12,538 nt of DNA from DASVSE01 sp036399715 (GTDB lineage Bacteria > Bacteroidota > Rhodothermia > Rhodothermales > Rubricoccaceae): positions 1 through 12,538 of the forward strand of contig DASWMO010000190.1 of the NCBI GenBank assembly GCA_036399715.1. The letters run 5' to 3'. Below, piece after piece: positions 1-6,991 of the stretch. The notes beneath the pieces were generated by a model, which saw nothing but the letters and a program-made list of their open reading frames with translations, ran no database searches and was not told where the DNA came from. Each line of letters opens with the position of its first letter. The stretch's first letter is position 1. The translations under genes and the position numbers were made by a program.

Positions 1-111
1 CGTCTCACGTTCGGACGCGCCCCGGCCGGGCGTCTCACCGCTGCGACGATTTGCCCGGCGGAGAACCCGGCGTCGCGCCGGACGTGCTGCCCGCGATCCG
101 CCGACGCCCCG

Positions 112-939
112 ATGCCCGACTCTGCCGCGCCCGACTTTTCCTCGGCGGTCCAGCGCGACCGCGACGCCTTCGCCTTGCCGCGCGGGCTCCGCACGTGCGC
201 CCCGGCCCTCGCCGAGGGCGCGCTCGCGCTCCTCTTCCCGCACTTCGCGCCGCCCGGCGCGACCGACGCTGCGACCGAGGTCGCCGCCTTTCGCTCGCGA
301 CTCGTCGCCGTCCTCGCGCCGCTCGTCGCTCACGGCCCGGCCCTCGCAGACCACCTCATCAGCCGCCTGCCCGCCCTCCGCGAGCGCCTCCTCGCCGACG
401 CGCAGGCGACGTGCGACGGCGACCCTGCGGCCCGAGACGCCGACGAGGTGATCCTCTCGTATCCCGGCTTCTACGCCACGGCCGTCTACCGCGTCGCGCA
501 CACGCTCCTCGCCGAGGGGGTCCCGCTCGTGCCGCGCCTGCTGACGGAGCACGCCCACCGGCAGACGGGCATCGACCTGCACCCCGGCGCGCGCATCGGC
601 CACAGCTTCGCCATCGACCATGGGACGGGCGTCGTCGTCGGCGAGACGGCCGAGATCGGCGACCGCGTGCGCCTCTTTCAGGGCGTCACCCTCGGCGCCC
701 TCTTCGTCGAGCGTGCGCTTGCCCGCACCAAGCGCCACCCGACGCTCGGCGACGACGTCGTGGTCTACGCCAACGCGACCGTCCTCGGCGGCGCGACTCG
801 CGTCGGGGCGGGAAGTGTGATTGGCGGGAATGTGTGGCTCGTCGAGAGCGTCCCGCCAGGCTCGCTCGTTACCCGCACGAGCCAGATCCGCGCCCGCGCA
901 GACGACCACACGCTCGACCCTCCGCCCTATCACATCTGA
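112..939 (+). CDS. cysE: Serine O-acetyltransferase (CysE/EpsC type)
   Basis: The 275-aa product should transfer an acetyl group from acetyl-CoA to L-serine, giving O-acetylserine, in the cytoplasm; this is the committed step of cysteine synthesis. Residues 1-115 look like the helical N-terminal domain. Residues ~145-255 form a left-handed beta-helix of hexapeptide repeats with GIDLHPGARIG (153-163) and DHGTGVVVGETAEIG (169-183). By comparison with E. coli CysE, D155 and H170 correspond to the catalytic Asp/His pair. KRHPTLGD (207-214) and YANATVLGGATRVG (219-232) are also family-typical. The last residue is Ile, as in SATs whose C-terminus docks into cysteine synthase. The ATG at 112 leaves a complete N-terminal domain; no Shine-Dalgarno is visible before it. 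The cysteine synthase gene follows 36 bp downstream on the same strand, so co-transcription is likely. Family assignment is firm. Confidence 0.95.
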   Translation: MPDSAAPDFSSAVQRDRDAFALPRGLRTCAPALAEGALALLFPHFAPPGATDAATEVAAFRSRLVAVLAPLVAHGPALADHLISRLPALRERLLADAQATCDGDPAARDADEVILSYPGFYATAVYRVAHTLLAEGVPLVPRLLTEHAHRQTGIDLHPGARIGHSFAIDHGTGVVVGETAEIGDRVRLFQGVTLGALFVERALARTKRHPTLGDDVVVYANATVLGGATRVGAGSVIGGNVWLVESVPPGSLVTRTSQIRARADDHTLDPPPYHI

Positions 940-975
940 GCCCCGACGACGCCGCGGCTCCACTCCCCTCTTCCC

Positions 976-1899
976 ATGAAAGCCCTTTCCGTCCTCGACA
1001 CCATCGGCGCGACGCCGCATGTCCGCATCAATCGCCTCTTCGCCGAGCATGCCGCGCGCGGCGTCGAGGTGTGGATGAAGCTCGAGAAGGCCAACCCCGG
1101 CGGGTCTGTCAAAGACCGCATCGCGCTCGCGATGGTCGAGGCGGCCGAGGCCGACGGGCGCCTCGGACCAGGCGGCGTCATCGTCGAGCCGACGAGCGGC
1201 AACACCGGCATCGGGCTCGCGCTCGTCGCCGCCGTCCGCGGCTACCGGATCGTGCTCGCGATGCCCGAGTCGATGTCCGTCGAGCGGCGGCGGACGCTGG
1301 CCGCCTACGGCGCCGAGATCGAGCTCACGCCTGCCGCGGACGGCATGCGCGGTGCCATCGCGCGCGCAGCCGAGCTGGTCGATGAGATTCCCGGGGCGTG
1401 GATGCCGCAGCAGTTCGAGAACCCGGCCAACGTCGAGGTCCACGAGCGGACGACGGCCCAGGAGATCCTCTCCGACTTCCCGGACCGCCTCGACACGATG
1501 ATTACGGGCGTCGGCACCGGCGGGCACATCACGGGCGTCGCGCGCGTGCTCCGGAAGACGTTTCCGGACCTGCGCGTGCTCGCCGTCGAGCCCGAGGCGT
1601 CGCCGGTCATTTCGGGTGGCGCGCCCGGTCCGCATCCTATCCAGGGCATCGGTGCAGGGTTCATCCCGGCCAACCTCGACACGACGCTTCTCGACGGGAC
1701 CATCCAGGTCTCGCGCGAGGAGGCGTTCGACTACGCCGCGCGTGCCGCGCGTGAGGAGGGCCTCTTCGTCGGCATCTCCTCCGGCGCGAGCCTTGCCGCC
1801 GTTGCCCGGACGCTCCCCGGCGTGCCCGACGGCGCACGCGTGCTGACGTTCTGCTACGACGGCGGCGACAAGTACCTCTCCATCGACGGCCTCTTCTGA
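976..1899 (+). CDS. cysK: Cysteine synthase (O-acetylserine sulfhydrylase)
   Basis: The 307-aa PLP enzyme should convert O-acetylserine and sulfide to cysteine and acetate. The PLP lysine is K46 in NPGGSVKDR (40-48). The substrate-binding loop is PTSGNTG (72-78), the phosphate-binding glycine loop GVGTGGHITG (178-187), and the cofactor-nitrogen serine motif SSGAS (268-272). QQFENPAN (145-152) and AVEPEASPV (203-211) are standard for the CysK/CysM fold. The length equals the usual ~300-310 aa. The start at 976 is preceded by a pyrimidine-rich stretch (CCTCTTCCC) and no Shine-Dalgarno. It follows the acetyltransferase by 36 bp and ends 83 bp before a convergent gene, with a strong palindrome between them. 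CysK versus CysM is not fully resolved by motif reading; the cysE linkage and length favour CysK. Confidence 0.94.
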   Translation: MKALSVLDTIGATPHVRINRLFAEHAARGVEVWMKLEKANPGGSVKDRIALAMVEAAEADGRLGPGGVIVEPTSGNTGIGLALVAAVRGYRIVLAMPESMSVERRRTLAAYGAEIELTPAADGMRGAIARAAELVDEIPGAWMPQQFENPANVEVHERTTAQEILSDFPDRLDTMITGVGTGGHITGVARVLRKTFPDLRVLAVEPEASPVISGGAPGPHPIQGIGAGFIPANLDTTLLDGTIQVSREEAFDYAARAAREEGLFVGISSGASLAAVARTLPGVPDGARVLTFCYDGGDKYLSIDGLF

Positions 1900-1924
1900 C
1901 CCGCTCGGGCGAGGCACCGTCGGA

Positions 1925-1970
1925 ATGCGACGCGCCCCGCCGCGACCGGTCGCGGCGGGGCGCGTCGCAT
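1925..1970. terminator. 46-bp perfect palindrome, probable bidirectional terminator
   Basis: Two 23-bp arms (1925-1947 and 1948-1970) are exact reverse complements meeting at the centre ACC|GGT. The transcript would form a very stable GC-rich hairpin with a minimal loop. It lies 25 bp after the cysteine synthase stop and 12 bp from the stop of the convergent gene at 1983, the expected place for a terminator serving both strands. No clear T-tract flanks it, so intrinsic termination is inferred from position and stability. Confidence 0.75.
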
Positions 1971-1982
1971 CGCCAGCGAGGG

Positions 1983-2300
1983 TTACATGCCCTTTGGGCC
2001 GTCCGGCGCGCCGATCTCGGGGTCCTCGGGCGGGGCGCCCGCGATGCCCGGCGCCATCGGCGTCCCGGGGCTCGACACCCCGACGCCGGTCATGTCCGAG
2101 TACGTCAGGTCCGCCCCGGACTCGTCGAGGTCGTCGCCATGCTGGCCGGCGCCGGCCGGGGCCTGCCCGGAGCCCATCGCTCCGTCGGCGGTCGTGCCCG
2201 TCCCCGTCGAGCCGGTGCCGTGGGGGTCGGTCGGCGTGTGCGTCGGGTCGGTGTCGCCCGTGAGGGCGTCGGTGCTGGGGGTCTGCGGAGGGGCGCTCAT
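1983..2300 (-). CDS. Small Pro/Thr/Gly-rich disordered protein, function unknown
   Basis: The predicted 105-aa protein starts MSAPPQTPSTDALTG and ends APDGPKGM. It is dominated by Pro, Thr, Gly, Asp and Ala, has no hydrophobic segment, signal peptide or cysteine, and looks intrinsically disordered and acidic. I do not recognise a family. Coding is supported by three things: a stop next to a strong palindrome on the convergent side, a C-rich leader (CCCCGCCCCCG) directly before the ATG like the leaders of neighbouring genes, and a promoter-like GGAAC-N19-GTTT pattern 25 nt upstream that matches one before the operon at 4761. The frame stays open upstream of this ATG to 2810, but that extension is implausible because it runs through the hairpin at 2388-2419 and into the DUF3618 gene. 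The compositional bias makes this the least certain gene here. Confidence 0.6.
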   Translation of the reverse strand: MSAPPQTPSTDALTGDTDPTHTPTDPHGTGSTGTGTTADGAMGSGQAPAGAGQHGDDLDESGADLTYSDMTGVGVSSPGTPMAPGIAGAPPEDPEIGAPDGPKGM

Positions 2301-2325
2301 CGGGGGCGGGGAGAATGGAGCAGGC

Positions 2326-2353
2326 AAACGCCGCGCGCCGGTGTGCCCGTTCC
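2326..2353 (-). promoter_or_regulatory. Possible ECF-sigma-like promoter for the small disordered protein gene
   Basis: Read on the minus strand, GGGAACGG (-35-like; GGAAC at 2349-2353) is followed after 19 nt by GTTT (2326-2329, in CGTTTGCC), with the start codon 25 nt further on. GGAAC with a distant GTT resembles promoters of several ECF sigma factors (for example the SigR/SigH type). The same element with identical 19-nt spacing occurs at 4795-4822. Inferred from pattern only. Confidence 0.35.
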
Positions 2354-2387
2354 CGCCGCGCGGTGGGACGGCCGGAATCATAACGAG

Positions 2388-2419
2388 CGAGGGCCGCCCC
2401 ACGGATGGAGCGGCCCTCG
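2388..2419 (-). terminator. Hairpin terminator after the three-gene membrane operon
   Basis: A perfect 10-bp inverted repeat, CGAGGGCCGC at 2388-2397 and GCGGCCCTCG at 2410-2419, has a 12-nt loop. It lies 21 bp beyond the stop of the DUF3618 gene. On the minus strand the hairpin is followed by a moderately T-containing stretch (CTCGTTATGATT). It probably separates the 4761-2441 operon from the small gene at 2300. Confidence 0.6.
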
Positions 2420-2440
2420 TTGCCGGCTGGCACGGATCAC

Positions 2441-3385
2441 CTACGCCACGTGCGCGCCCGCCTGCGGGGCGCCGCTCGGCCCGCCGCCGGGCCCGTTCTC
2501 GTCCGAGGACTCGCCCGCCCCGTCTGCCTGCGCGGCGCCGGCCATCCCCTTCACTTCGGTCTTCGCCGTCTCGACGACCTCGGCCGCCTTGTCCTTCACT
2601 TCGCTGGCCACCTTCGCCGCGACGTCCTTGGCCTGGTCCAGATGGCCCGAGGCCGCGTCCTTGGCCTGCTCGACGAGGCGCGACGACGGAGCGCCCATCA
2701 GGTTCGCTTCGGCGTCGGTCGTCGGGAGCGACATCCCGACGAGGGCGCCAGCCACGAGCGCGACCGCGCCCACACCGAGCGGGTTGCTCTGGATCTGGCC
2801 TTCGAGCCACGACTCGGCGCGCTGCGCGGCGTCCTGCGCCCCGCTCGTCACGTCGTGCGCCGTCATCCGCGCCTGGTCCGCGAGGTCCGACGCCGTCCCG
2901 CTAACCGTCTCGGTCAGGCCCGACGCGGCGCCGCGCGCCTTGTCCACGAGCGACGGTCCGCCGCCGGAGCCGGCCGAGCCGCCGGACGGTGCCCGGTAGC
3001 CTGCGGAGGCGCCGTAGCCGCCGCTGTAGTCGCCGTAGGCCGCGTACCGCCCCTTCTGTGCGTTGCCCGAACGACCAGCCGTGCTCCCCGAGCTGCGGTT
3101 GGCGATGAGCCACGCGATGGAAAGGCCGGCGATGGCCGCCGGAAGAGGGTTGTCTTTGAGCGTGTCGATCATAGAAGTCCCCGCAGAGCGGGCAGTGTCG
3201 ACGATCGCTTCCTGAGCCTGCTCCTTGAGGTAGGACGGCTCGAAGCGCGCGCCGAGTGCGTCGATGGTCTCGGTCATGTCGGCCCGCGTGCGCTCGATCT
3301 CGCGCTCGATCTGGGCCGGTGTCGGGGTGCCTGCCTCGCCGTCGCCGGTGGCGGAAGCGGTCAGGCCGTCTGGTTCTTGAGCCAT
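2441..3385 (-). CDS. DUF3618 domain membrane protein with LEA-like helical tail
   Basis: The 314-aa protein carries the DUF3618 signature IEREIERTRADMTETIDAL at ~26-44. It has two hydrophobic segments introduced by the same phrase: DNPLPAAIAGLSIAWLIA (79-96) and SNPLGVGAVALVAGALVG (200-217). A Gly/Tyr/Ser-rich linker (~112-144) and an amphipathic helix (150-195) separate them. After LPTTDAEANLMG (220-231) comes an Ala/Lys/Glu helical stretch (~238-280) like LEA or apolipoprotein repeats, then a disordered tail. DUF3618 proteins commonly sit beside holin-X proteins; their molecular role is unknown, and a membrane-associated stress or envelope role is inferred. The start overlaps the end of the upstream gene by 25 bp, so translation may be coupled. 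Unusually for this window, an AGAGGA Shine-Dalgarno-like sequence lies 7 nt before the ATG. Confidence 0.88.
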   Translation of the reverse strand: MAQEPDGLTASATGDGEAGTPTPAQIEREIERTRADMTETIDALGARFEPSYLKEQAQEAIVDTARSAGTSMIDTLKDNPLPAAIAGLSIAWLIANRSSGSTAGRSGNAQKGRYAAYGDYSGGYGASAGYRAPSGGSAGSGGGPSLVDKARGAASGLTETVSGTASDLADQARMTAHDVTSGAQDAAQRAESWLEGQIQSNPLGVGAVALVAGALVGMSLPTTDAEANLMGAPSSRLVEQAKDAASGHLDQAKDVAAKVASEVKDKAAEVVETAKTEVKGMAGAAQADGAGESSDENGPGGGPSGAPQAGAHVA

Positions 3386-3765
3386 TCTTTGTCCTCTTGG
3401 AGGGTCTTGAGGGTGCGTTCGGGAGTCGGGTCGATCTGCTTCAGCGCTGCGAGGCCGCCACGCAGCATCACGACGCCGGCGATGGCGACGACGAGGCCGA
3501 CGAGGGTCAGGCCGAGCCAGTTGCTGTCGAACAGCTCGTTGAGGCCGAAGCCGAGGCCGATGAGCAGCACGATGAGCCCAGCGTAGGCGACGGCGCCGCC
3601 GGCAATGGCCGACCCGGCCGTCGCGCCGGCCTTCTTGGCATCCTGCGTGATCTCGGTCTTGGCGAGCGTGATCTCCTGCCGGACGAGCGTCGAGGTCTCG
3701 GTGAACAGCTCGCTGAACAGTTCGCCGATGGAGCGGTCGTCGGTCCGTGGGTCTGTGGTGTGCAT
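3361..3765 (-). CDS. Holin-X/YqjE-like membrane protein (phage holin family)
   Basis: The 134-aa protein has the conserved helix LVRQEITLAKTEI (27-39), a glycine/alanine-rich first membrane segment (~50-77), a second membrane segment (~83-105), and the ending TLKTLQEDKEWLK (118-130). This layout matches the Actinobacterial Holin-X/YqjE group (PF07332). Despite the name, chromosomal members are not known lysis proteins; they recur beside YqjD-like and DUF3618 genes as inner-membrane proteins. The gene begins 12 bp after the stop of the YqjD-like gene and overlaps the DUF3618 gene by 25 bp, making it the middle member of the operon. There is no phage context here, so I infer an envelope or stress role rather than lysis. 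The ATG at 3765 follows a C-rich leader without a Shine-Dalgarno. Confidence 0.88.
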   Translation of the reverse strand: MHTTDPRTDDRSIGELFSELFTETSTLVRQEITLAKTEITQDAKKAGATAGSAIAGGAVAYAGLIVLLIGLGFGLNELFDSNWLGLTLVGLVVAIAGVVMLRGGLAALKQIDPTPERTLKTLQEDKEWLKNQTA

Positions 3766-3777
3766 GGCGGTGGGGGT

Positions 3778-4761
3778 TTAGAGGCGGTTCGTGCCGCCCA
3801 TCGTTCCGCCCGCCCCGTTGCCGCCCGCGGCACCGCTGCCGGAGCCGCCGGCCGAGCCGACGCTCGTCGCGCCGCTCGCGGCCGAGCCGCCAGTCGCCGC
3901 GCCGCTGCCCGAGGCACCGCCGCCGGACGCCGCGCCGCCCACGTCGGTGTGCGTGCCCGAGCGCTCGCCGCCGGGCTCGCCGCTGAGCACGCTCGCGCCG
4001 ACACCGCTCCGGATGGGCGCATCAGCGCCTGCTCCGTGCGTGCCGACGGCCGTGCCCATGCTGGACGAGCCAGCCGCAGCTGTGTTGCCGGCCGGCAGGT
4101 TGCCGCCGGTCAGGCCGCCCGCGTGCGCAGGCTGGCCCAGGCCGCCCGTGACCGGGCTCGCCGCGCTCATGCCGCCGGGCGTGCGGGCGCTCATGCCAGC
4201 CTCGCCGGGCATCACCGAGCCGAGGTGCCCGCCGGACGCCATCGGGTTCGCGTTCGAGACGCGGTCGGGGCGGCCCGAGCCGCCGGGCACCGTCATGCCC
4301 GAGATCAGCGAGCGCGCCGACGGTGCCTTCGTCGTCGTGCCGCCCATGCCGGACTTCAGGAAACGCGCGCCGAAGATGCCGAGCACGAACGCGCCGCCGA
4401 GAAACAGGCTCGGCTCGCGGCGCGCAAAGCGCTCCGCCTCATCGAGCAGGTCGCCGACGCTGCGCCCGCGGATCGCCTCGACAAACTGCTCGACCTGCTG
4501 TGCGGCCGCGTCGGCGTAGCCCGCGAAGGCGTCCTGGTCGTGCTCACGCATCGTGTCGCCGGCGCTGTGGAGCATATCGGCGACGCCCGTAAGCGCGTCG
4601 GTGGCCTGCTCCTTACCGCCGTCGAGCGTCGAGGTCGCCGTGTCTTTGGCCTGCGTGGCGAGCTGGCCGGCGGTCTCTTTCGCCGTCGTCATGATGTCCT
4701 GCGCGGTCCCGGCTGCGCCGCCGTTGGAGCCGGACGCGTCAGGAGTGGAAGAGGGGTCCAT
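3778..4761 (-). CDS. YqjD/nutrient-deprivation-induced-like membrane-anchored protein with long Gly-rich tail
   Basis: The 327-aa product has three parts. Residues ~20-110 are amphipathic Ala/Lys/Glu-rich helices (TAKETAGQLATQAKDTATST, then EQFVEAIRGRSVGDLLDEAE). A single membrane anchor follows at ~117-136 (EPSLFLGGAFVLGIFGARFL). The last ~190 residues are low-complexity Gly/Ala/Ser/Thr. The helix-plus-anchor part resembles YqjD/ElaB-like and 'nutrient deprivation-induced' proteins; in E. coli, YqjD anchors inactive ribosomes to the membrane. That function is not shown for this relative. The long tail is not part of those families and may be lineage-specific. It is the first gene of the 4761-2441 operon, with a promoter-like GGAAC-N19-GTTT 33 nt upstream. 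The leader CTCTTCCG precedes the ATG. Confidence 0.8.
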   Translation of the reverse strand: MDPSSTPDASGSNGGAAGTAQDIMTTAKETAGQLATQAKDTATSTLDGGKEQATDALTGVADMLHSAGDTMREHDQDAFAGYADAAAQQVEQFVEAIRGRSVGDLLDEAERFARREPSLFLGGAFVLGIFGARFLKSGMGGTTTKAPSARSLISGMTVPGGSGRPDRVSNANPMASGGHLGSVMPGEAGMSARTPGGMSAASPVTGGLGQPAHAGGLTGGNLPAGNTAAAGSSSMGTAVGTHGAGADAPIRSGVGASVLSGEPGGERSGTHTDVGGAASGGGASGSGAATGGSAASGATSVGSAGGSGSGAAGGNGAGGTMGGTNRL

Positions 4762-4794
4762 CGGAAGAGGAAGGGCTGGGTGGAAGGGATGCGT

Positions 4795-4822
4795 AAACCC
4801 GGAATTGCCCCCGAGCCGTTCC
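4795..4822 (-). promoter_or_regulatory. Possible ECF-sigma-like promoter for the three-gene membrane operon
   Basis: On the minus strand, GGGAACGG (GGAAC at 4818-4822) is followed after exactly 19 nt by GTTT (4795-4798, in GTTTACGC), 33 nt before the start codon at 4761. It matches the element at 2326-2353 in both half-sites and spacing. The two genes it precedes are the stress-like genes of this block. No sigma factor gene is in the window, so the assignment rests on the shared pattern. Confidence 0.4.
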
Positions 4823-4905
4823 CGCGCGCCTCCTCAGATGCGCCCCCGACTTTTCCTGAGGGCCGCCTGTGGCCGTAGGTTCGGCCCTCCCCCTCCCCGC
4901 CCCCG

Positions 4906-6921
4906 GTGTCCGCTTTCCCGTTCGACCAGCCCGTCGCCTGGACGCCCGATCCGTCGGCCGTTGCCGAGACCAACCTCGCCCGCTTCTGGACGCGCCTCGG
5001 GCTCTCGTCCTACGCCGAGCTGCAGGCGTGGGCCCTCGCGGACGTCGGGCGGTTCTGGGACGCCGCCCTCGCCGACCTCGGCATCGAGTTCTCGACGCCG
5101 TACTCCGAGATTCTCGACACGTCGGGCGGGCTGGAGCGGCCACAGTGGTGCGCCGGCGGGCGGATGAACGTGACGCACAACGCCCTCGACCGCTACGCCG
5201 GCACGCCGACGTGGGCGCAGGACGCGATTCGCTACGAGCGCGAGGAAGGCGGGACCGAGGCGGTGACGTATGCCGAGCTCGCGCGCCGCGTCGGCGTCTT
5301 CGCGGCCGCCCTCCGCGGGCGCGGCATCGGGCCGGGCGACGCCGTCGGGATCCTGATGCCGATGACGCCCGAGATCGTCGTCGCGACGCTCGCCGTCGTC
5401 CGCATCGGCGCCGTCGTGCTGCCGCTGTTCTCGGGCTACGGGGCCGAGGCGGTCCGGCAGCGCCTCGACGACGGCGGGGCGGTCGCGCTCGTCACGTCGG
5501 ACGGGCTGCCGCGCCGCGGCCGGGCCGTCGCCCTCAAGGCCACGGCCGACGAGGCCCTCGCGAGCCTGCCCGACGTGCGCCTCGTCGTCGTCCACGAGCG
5601 CATGGGCGCGGATCGCCTCGGCGGACCGGCCCCGATGACGCCCGGCCGCGACGTGCTCTGGTTCGACTTCGCGGCCGAAGGCGAACGGATGGCCACGCCC
5701 GAGACGACCGGGCCGCACGACACCTCGGCCGAGGACCGCGCCCTCCTGCTCTACACGTCCGGCACGACGGGCGCGCCCAAGGGCGCCGTCCACACGCACG
5801 TCGGCTTCCCGGTCAAGGCGGCACAGGACATGCGCCACGCCTTCGACGTCCGCCCCGGCGACGTCGTGTGGTGGATGTCGGACATGGGCTGGATGATGGG
5901 CCCGTGGCTCGTCTTCGGCAGCCTCCTCTGCGGCGCGACGATGGTTCTCTACGACGGCGCCCCCGACGCCGCGCCAGACGGGAGTGAGGACGCCGGGCGG
6001 ACGTGGCGCATCGCGGCGGCGCACGGCGTGACGCTGCTCGGGCTCTCGCCGAGCCTCGTCCGCGCCCTGATGCCGCACGGCCCGGCCGCGGTCGCCGAGC
6101 ACGACCTCTCGCGCCTTCGCGCGGCCGGCTCGACGGGCAGCCCGTGGGACCCCGAGTCCTGGCGCTGGCTCTTCGAGCACGTCTTGACGTCCGAGAAGCC
6201 GATCCTGAACTACTCGGGCGGGACCGAGATCTCGGGCGGCATCGTCTGCGGCAACTTTGTCGAGCCCGTCAAGCCGTGCGGCTTCCCCGGCCCCGTCGTC
6301 GGCATGGACGCCGACATCCTCGGCGACGACGGACAGCCCGTTCGCGGGGCCGTCGGCGAGCTCGTCGTGCGGCAGCCGTGGATCGGCATGACGCGCGGCT
6401 TCCACGACGGGGCGGCGCCGGGCTCGGGCGAGCGCCGCTACCACGCCGCGTACTGGGCGCAGCGCCCGGGCATATGGACGCACGGCGACTTCGCGGCCGT
6501 CGACGCCGACGGGCAGTGGTTCATCCTCTGCCGCTCGGACGACACGATCAAGGTCGCCGGCAAACGCCTCGGGCCGGCCGAGGTCGAGGCCGTCCTCAAC
6601 GCGAACCCGGCCGTCGCCGAGAGCGCCGCCATCGGCGTGCCGGACCGCGTCAAGGGCGAGGCCGTCGTGGCGCTCGTCGTGCTCGCGCCGCGCGTCAGCC
6701 CGACCGAGACCCTGCGCGACCACCTCCGCGAGGCGCTCGTCGGGGCGCTCGGCAAGGCCCTCGCCCCGCGGGCGGTCCTGTTCACGACGGCGCTCCCGAA
6801 GACGCGCAACGGCAAGATCATGCGGCGCGTCGCGCGGGCGGCGTACCTCGGCGAACCCGTGGGGAACGTCGTCGCGCTGGAAAGTGAGGCCGGCGTCGAG
6901 GCGGTCCGAAATGCGGATTGA
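4906..6921 (+). CDS. AMP-forming acyl-CoA synthetase (ANL superfamily)
   Basis: The 671-aa enzyme should activate a carboxylic acid with ATP to an acyl-adenylate and then to acyl-CoA. The signature P-loop LYTSGTTGAPKG is at 282-293, the adenine-binding motif NYSGGTE at 435-441, THGDFA with the ribose-binding Asp at 525-530, the hinge SDDTIKVAGKRLGPAEVE at 544-561, and the C-terminal catalytic lysine K637 in PKTRNGKIMRR (631-641). The N-terminal ~90 residues resemble the extended N-terminus of the acetyl/acetoacetyl-CoA synthetase branch. The WWQTE-type tryptophan that limits pocket size in true acetyl-CoA synthetase is absent (YSGGTEISGG here), so the substrate is probably not acetate; I cannot name it. 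The start is a GTG at 4906, chosen because VAWTPDPSAVAETNLARF matches the family start and no upstream in-frame start gives recognisable sequence. It is divergent from the membrane operon by 144 bp. Confidence 0.9.
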   Translation: MSAFPFDQPVAWTPDPSAVAETNLARFWTRLGLSSYAELQAWALADVGRFWDAALADLGIEFSTPYSEILDTSGGLERPQWCAGGRMNVTHNALDRYAGTPTWAQDAIRYEREEGGTEAVTYAELARRVGVFAAALRGRGIGPGDAVGILMPMTPEIVVATLAVVRIGAVVLPLFSGYGAEAVRQRLDDGGAVALVTSDGLPRRGRAVALKATADEALASLPDVRLVVVHERMGADRLGGPAPMTPGRDVLWFDFAAEGERMATPETTGPHDTSAEDRALLLYTSGTTGAPKGAVHTHVGFPVKAAQDMRHAFDVRPGDVVWWMSDMGWMMGPWLVFGSLLCGATMVLYDGAPDAAPDGSEDAGRTWRIAAAHGVTLLGLSPSLVRALMPHGPAAVAEHDLSRLRAAGSTGSPWDPESWRWLFEHVLTSEKPILNYSGGTEISGGIVCGNFVEPVKPCGFPGPVVGMDADILGDDGQPVRGAVGELVVRQPWIGMTRGFHDGAAPGSGERRYHAAYWAQRPGIWTHGDFAAVDADGQWFILCRSDDTIKVAGKRLGPAEVEAVLNANPAVAESAAIGVPDRVKGEAVVALVVLAPRVSPTETLRDHLREALVGALGKALAPRAVLFTTALPKTRNGKIMRRVARAAYLGEPVGNVVALESEAGVEAVRNAD

Positions 6922-6991
6922 GAGATGGGGAAAGGCCGCGCCCGGCACCCCTCTGCGAGAATCCCGGGCGGGGCATACGCGTTGGGCCGGC

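Noticed and set aside
1..38. Direct repeat CGTCTCAC at 1-8 and 31-38, and a weak hairpin at about 14-34
   Set aside because: There are only two 8-bp copies and a 5-bp stem at the window edge; chance is enough, although the hairpin might end an upstream gene outside the window.
51..1385. A 444-aa plus-strand open frame across cysE and cysK
   Set aside because: It is an out-of-frame Arg/Pro/Ala-rich shadow of two well-conserved enzymes.
3361..3765. The holin-family protein as evidence of a prophage or lysis cassette
   Set aside because: No endolysin, structural or integrase gene is present; the neighbours are the usual chromosomal YqjD-like and DUF3618 partners.
3791..4519. Pro/Ala-rich plus-strand open frame opposite the Gly-rich tail of the YqjD-like gene
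   Set aside because: It mirrors low-complexity Gly/Ala codons (read as Pro/Ala); the minus frame has the membrane anchor and operon context.
6884..6991. Upstream start for the NnrU/ICMT-like gene
   Set aside because: It overlaps the synthetase end and adds 36 charged residues before the first membrane segment; the ATG at 6992 is better.
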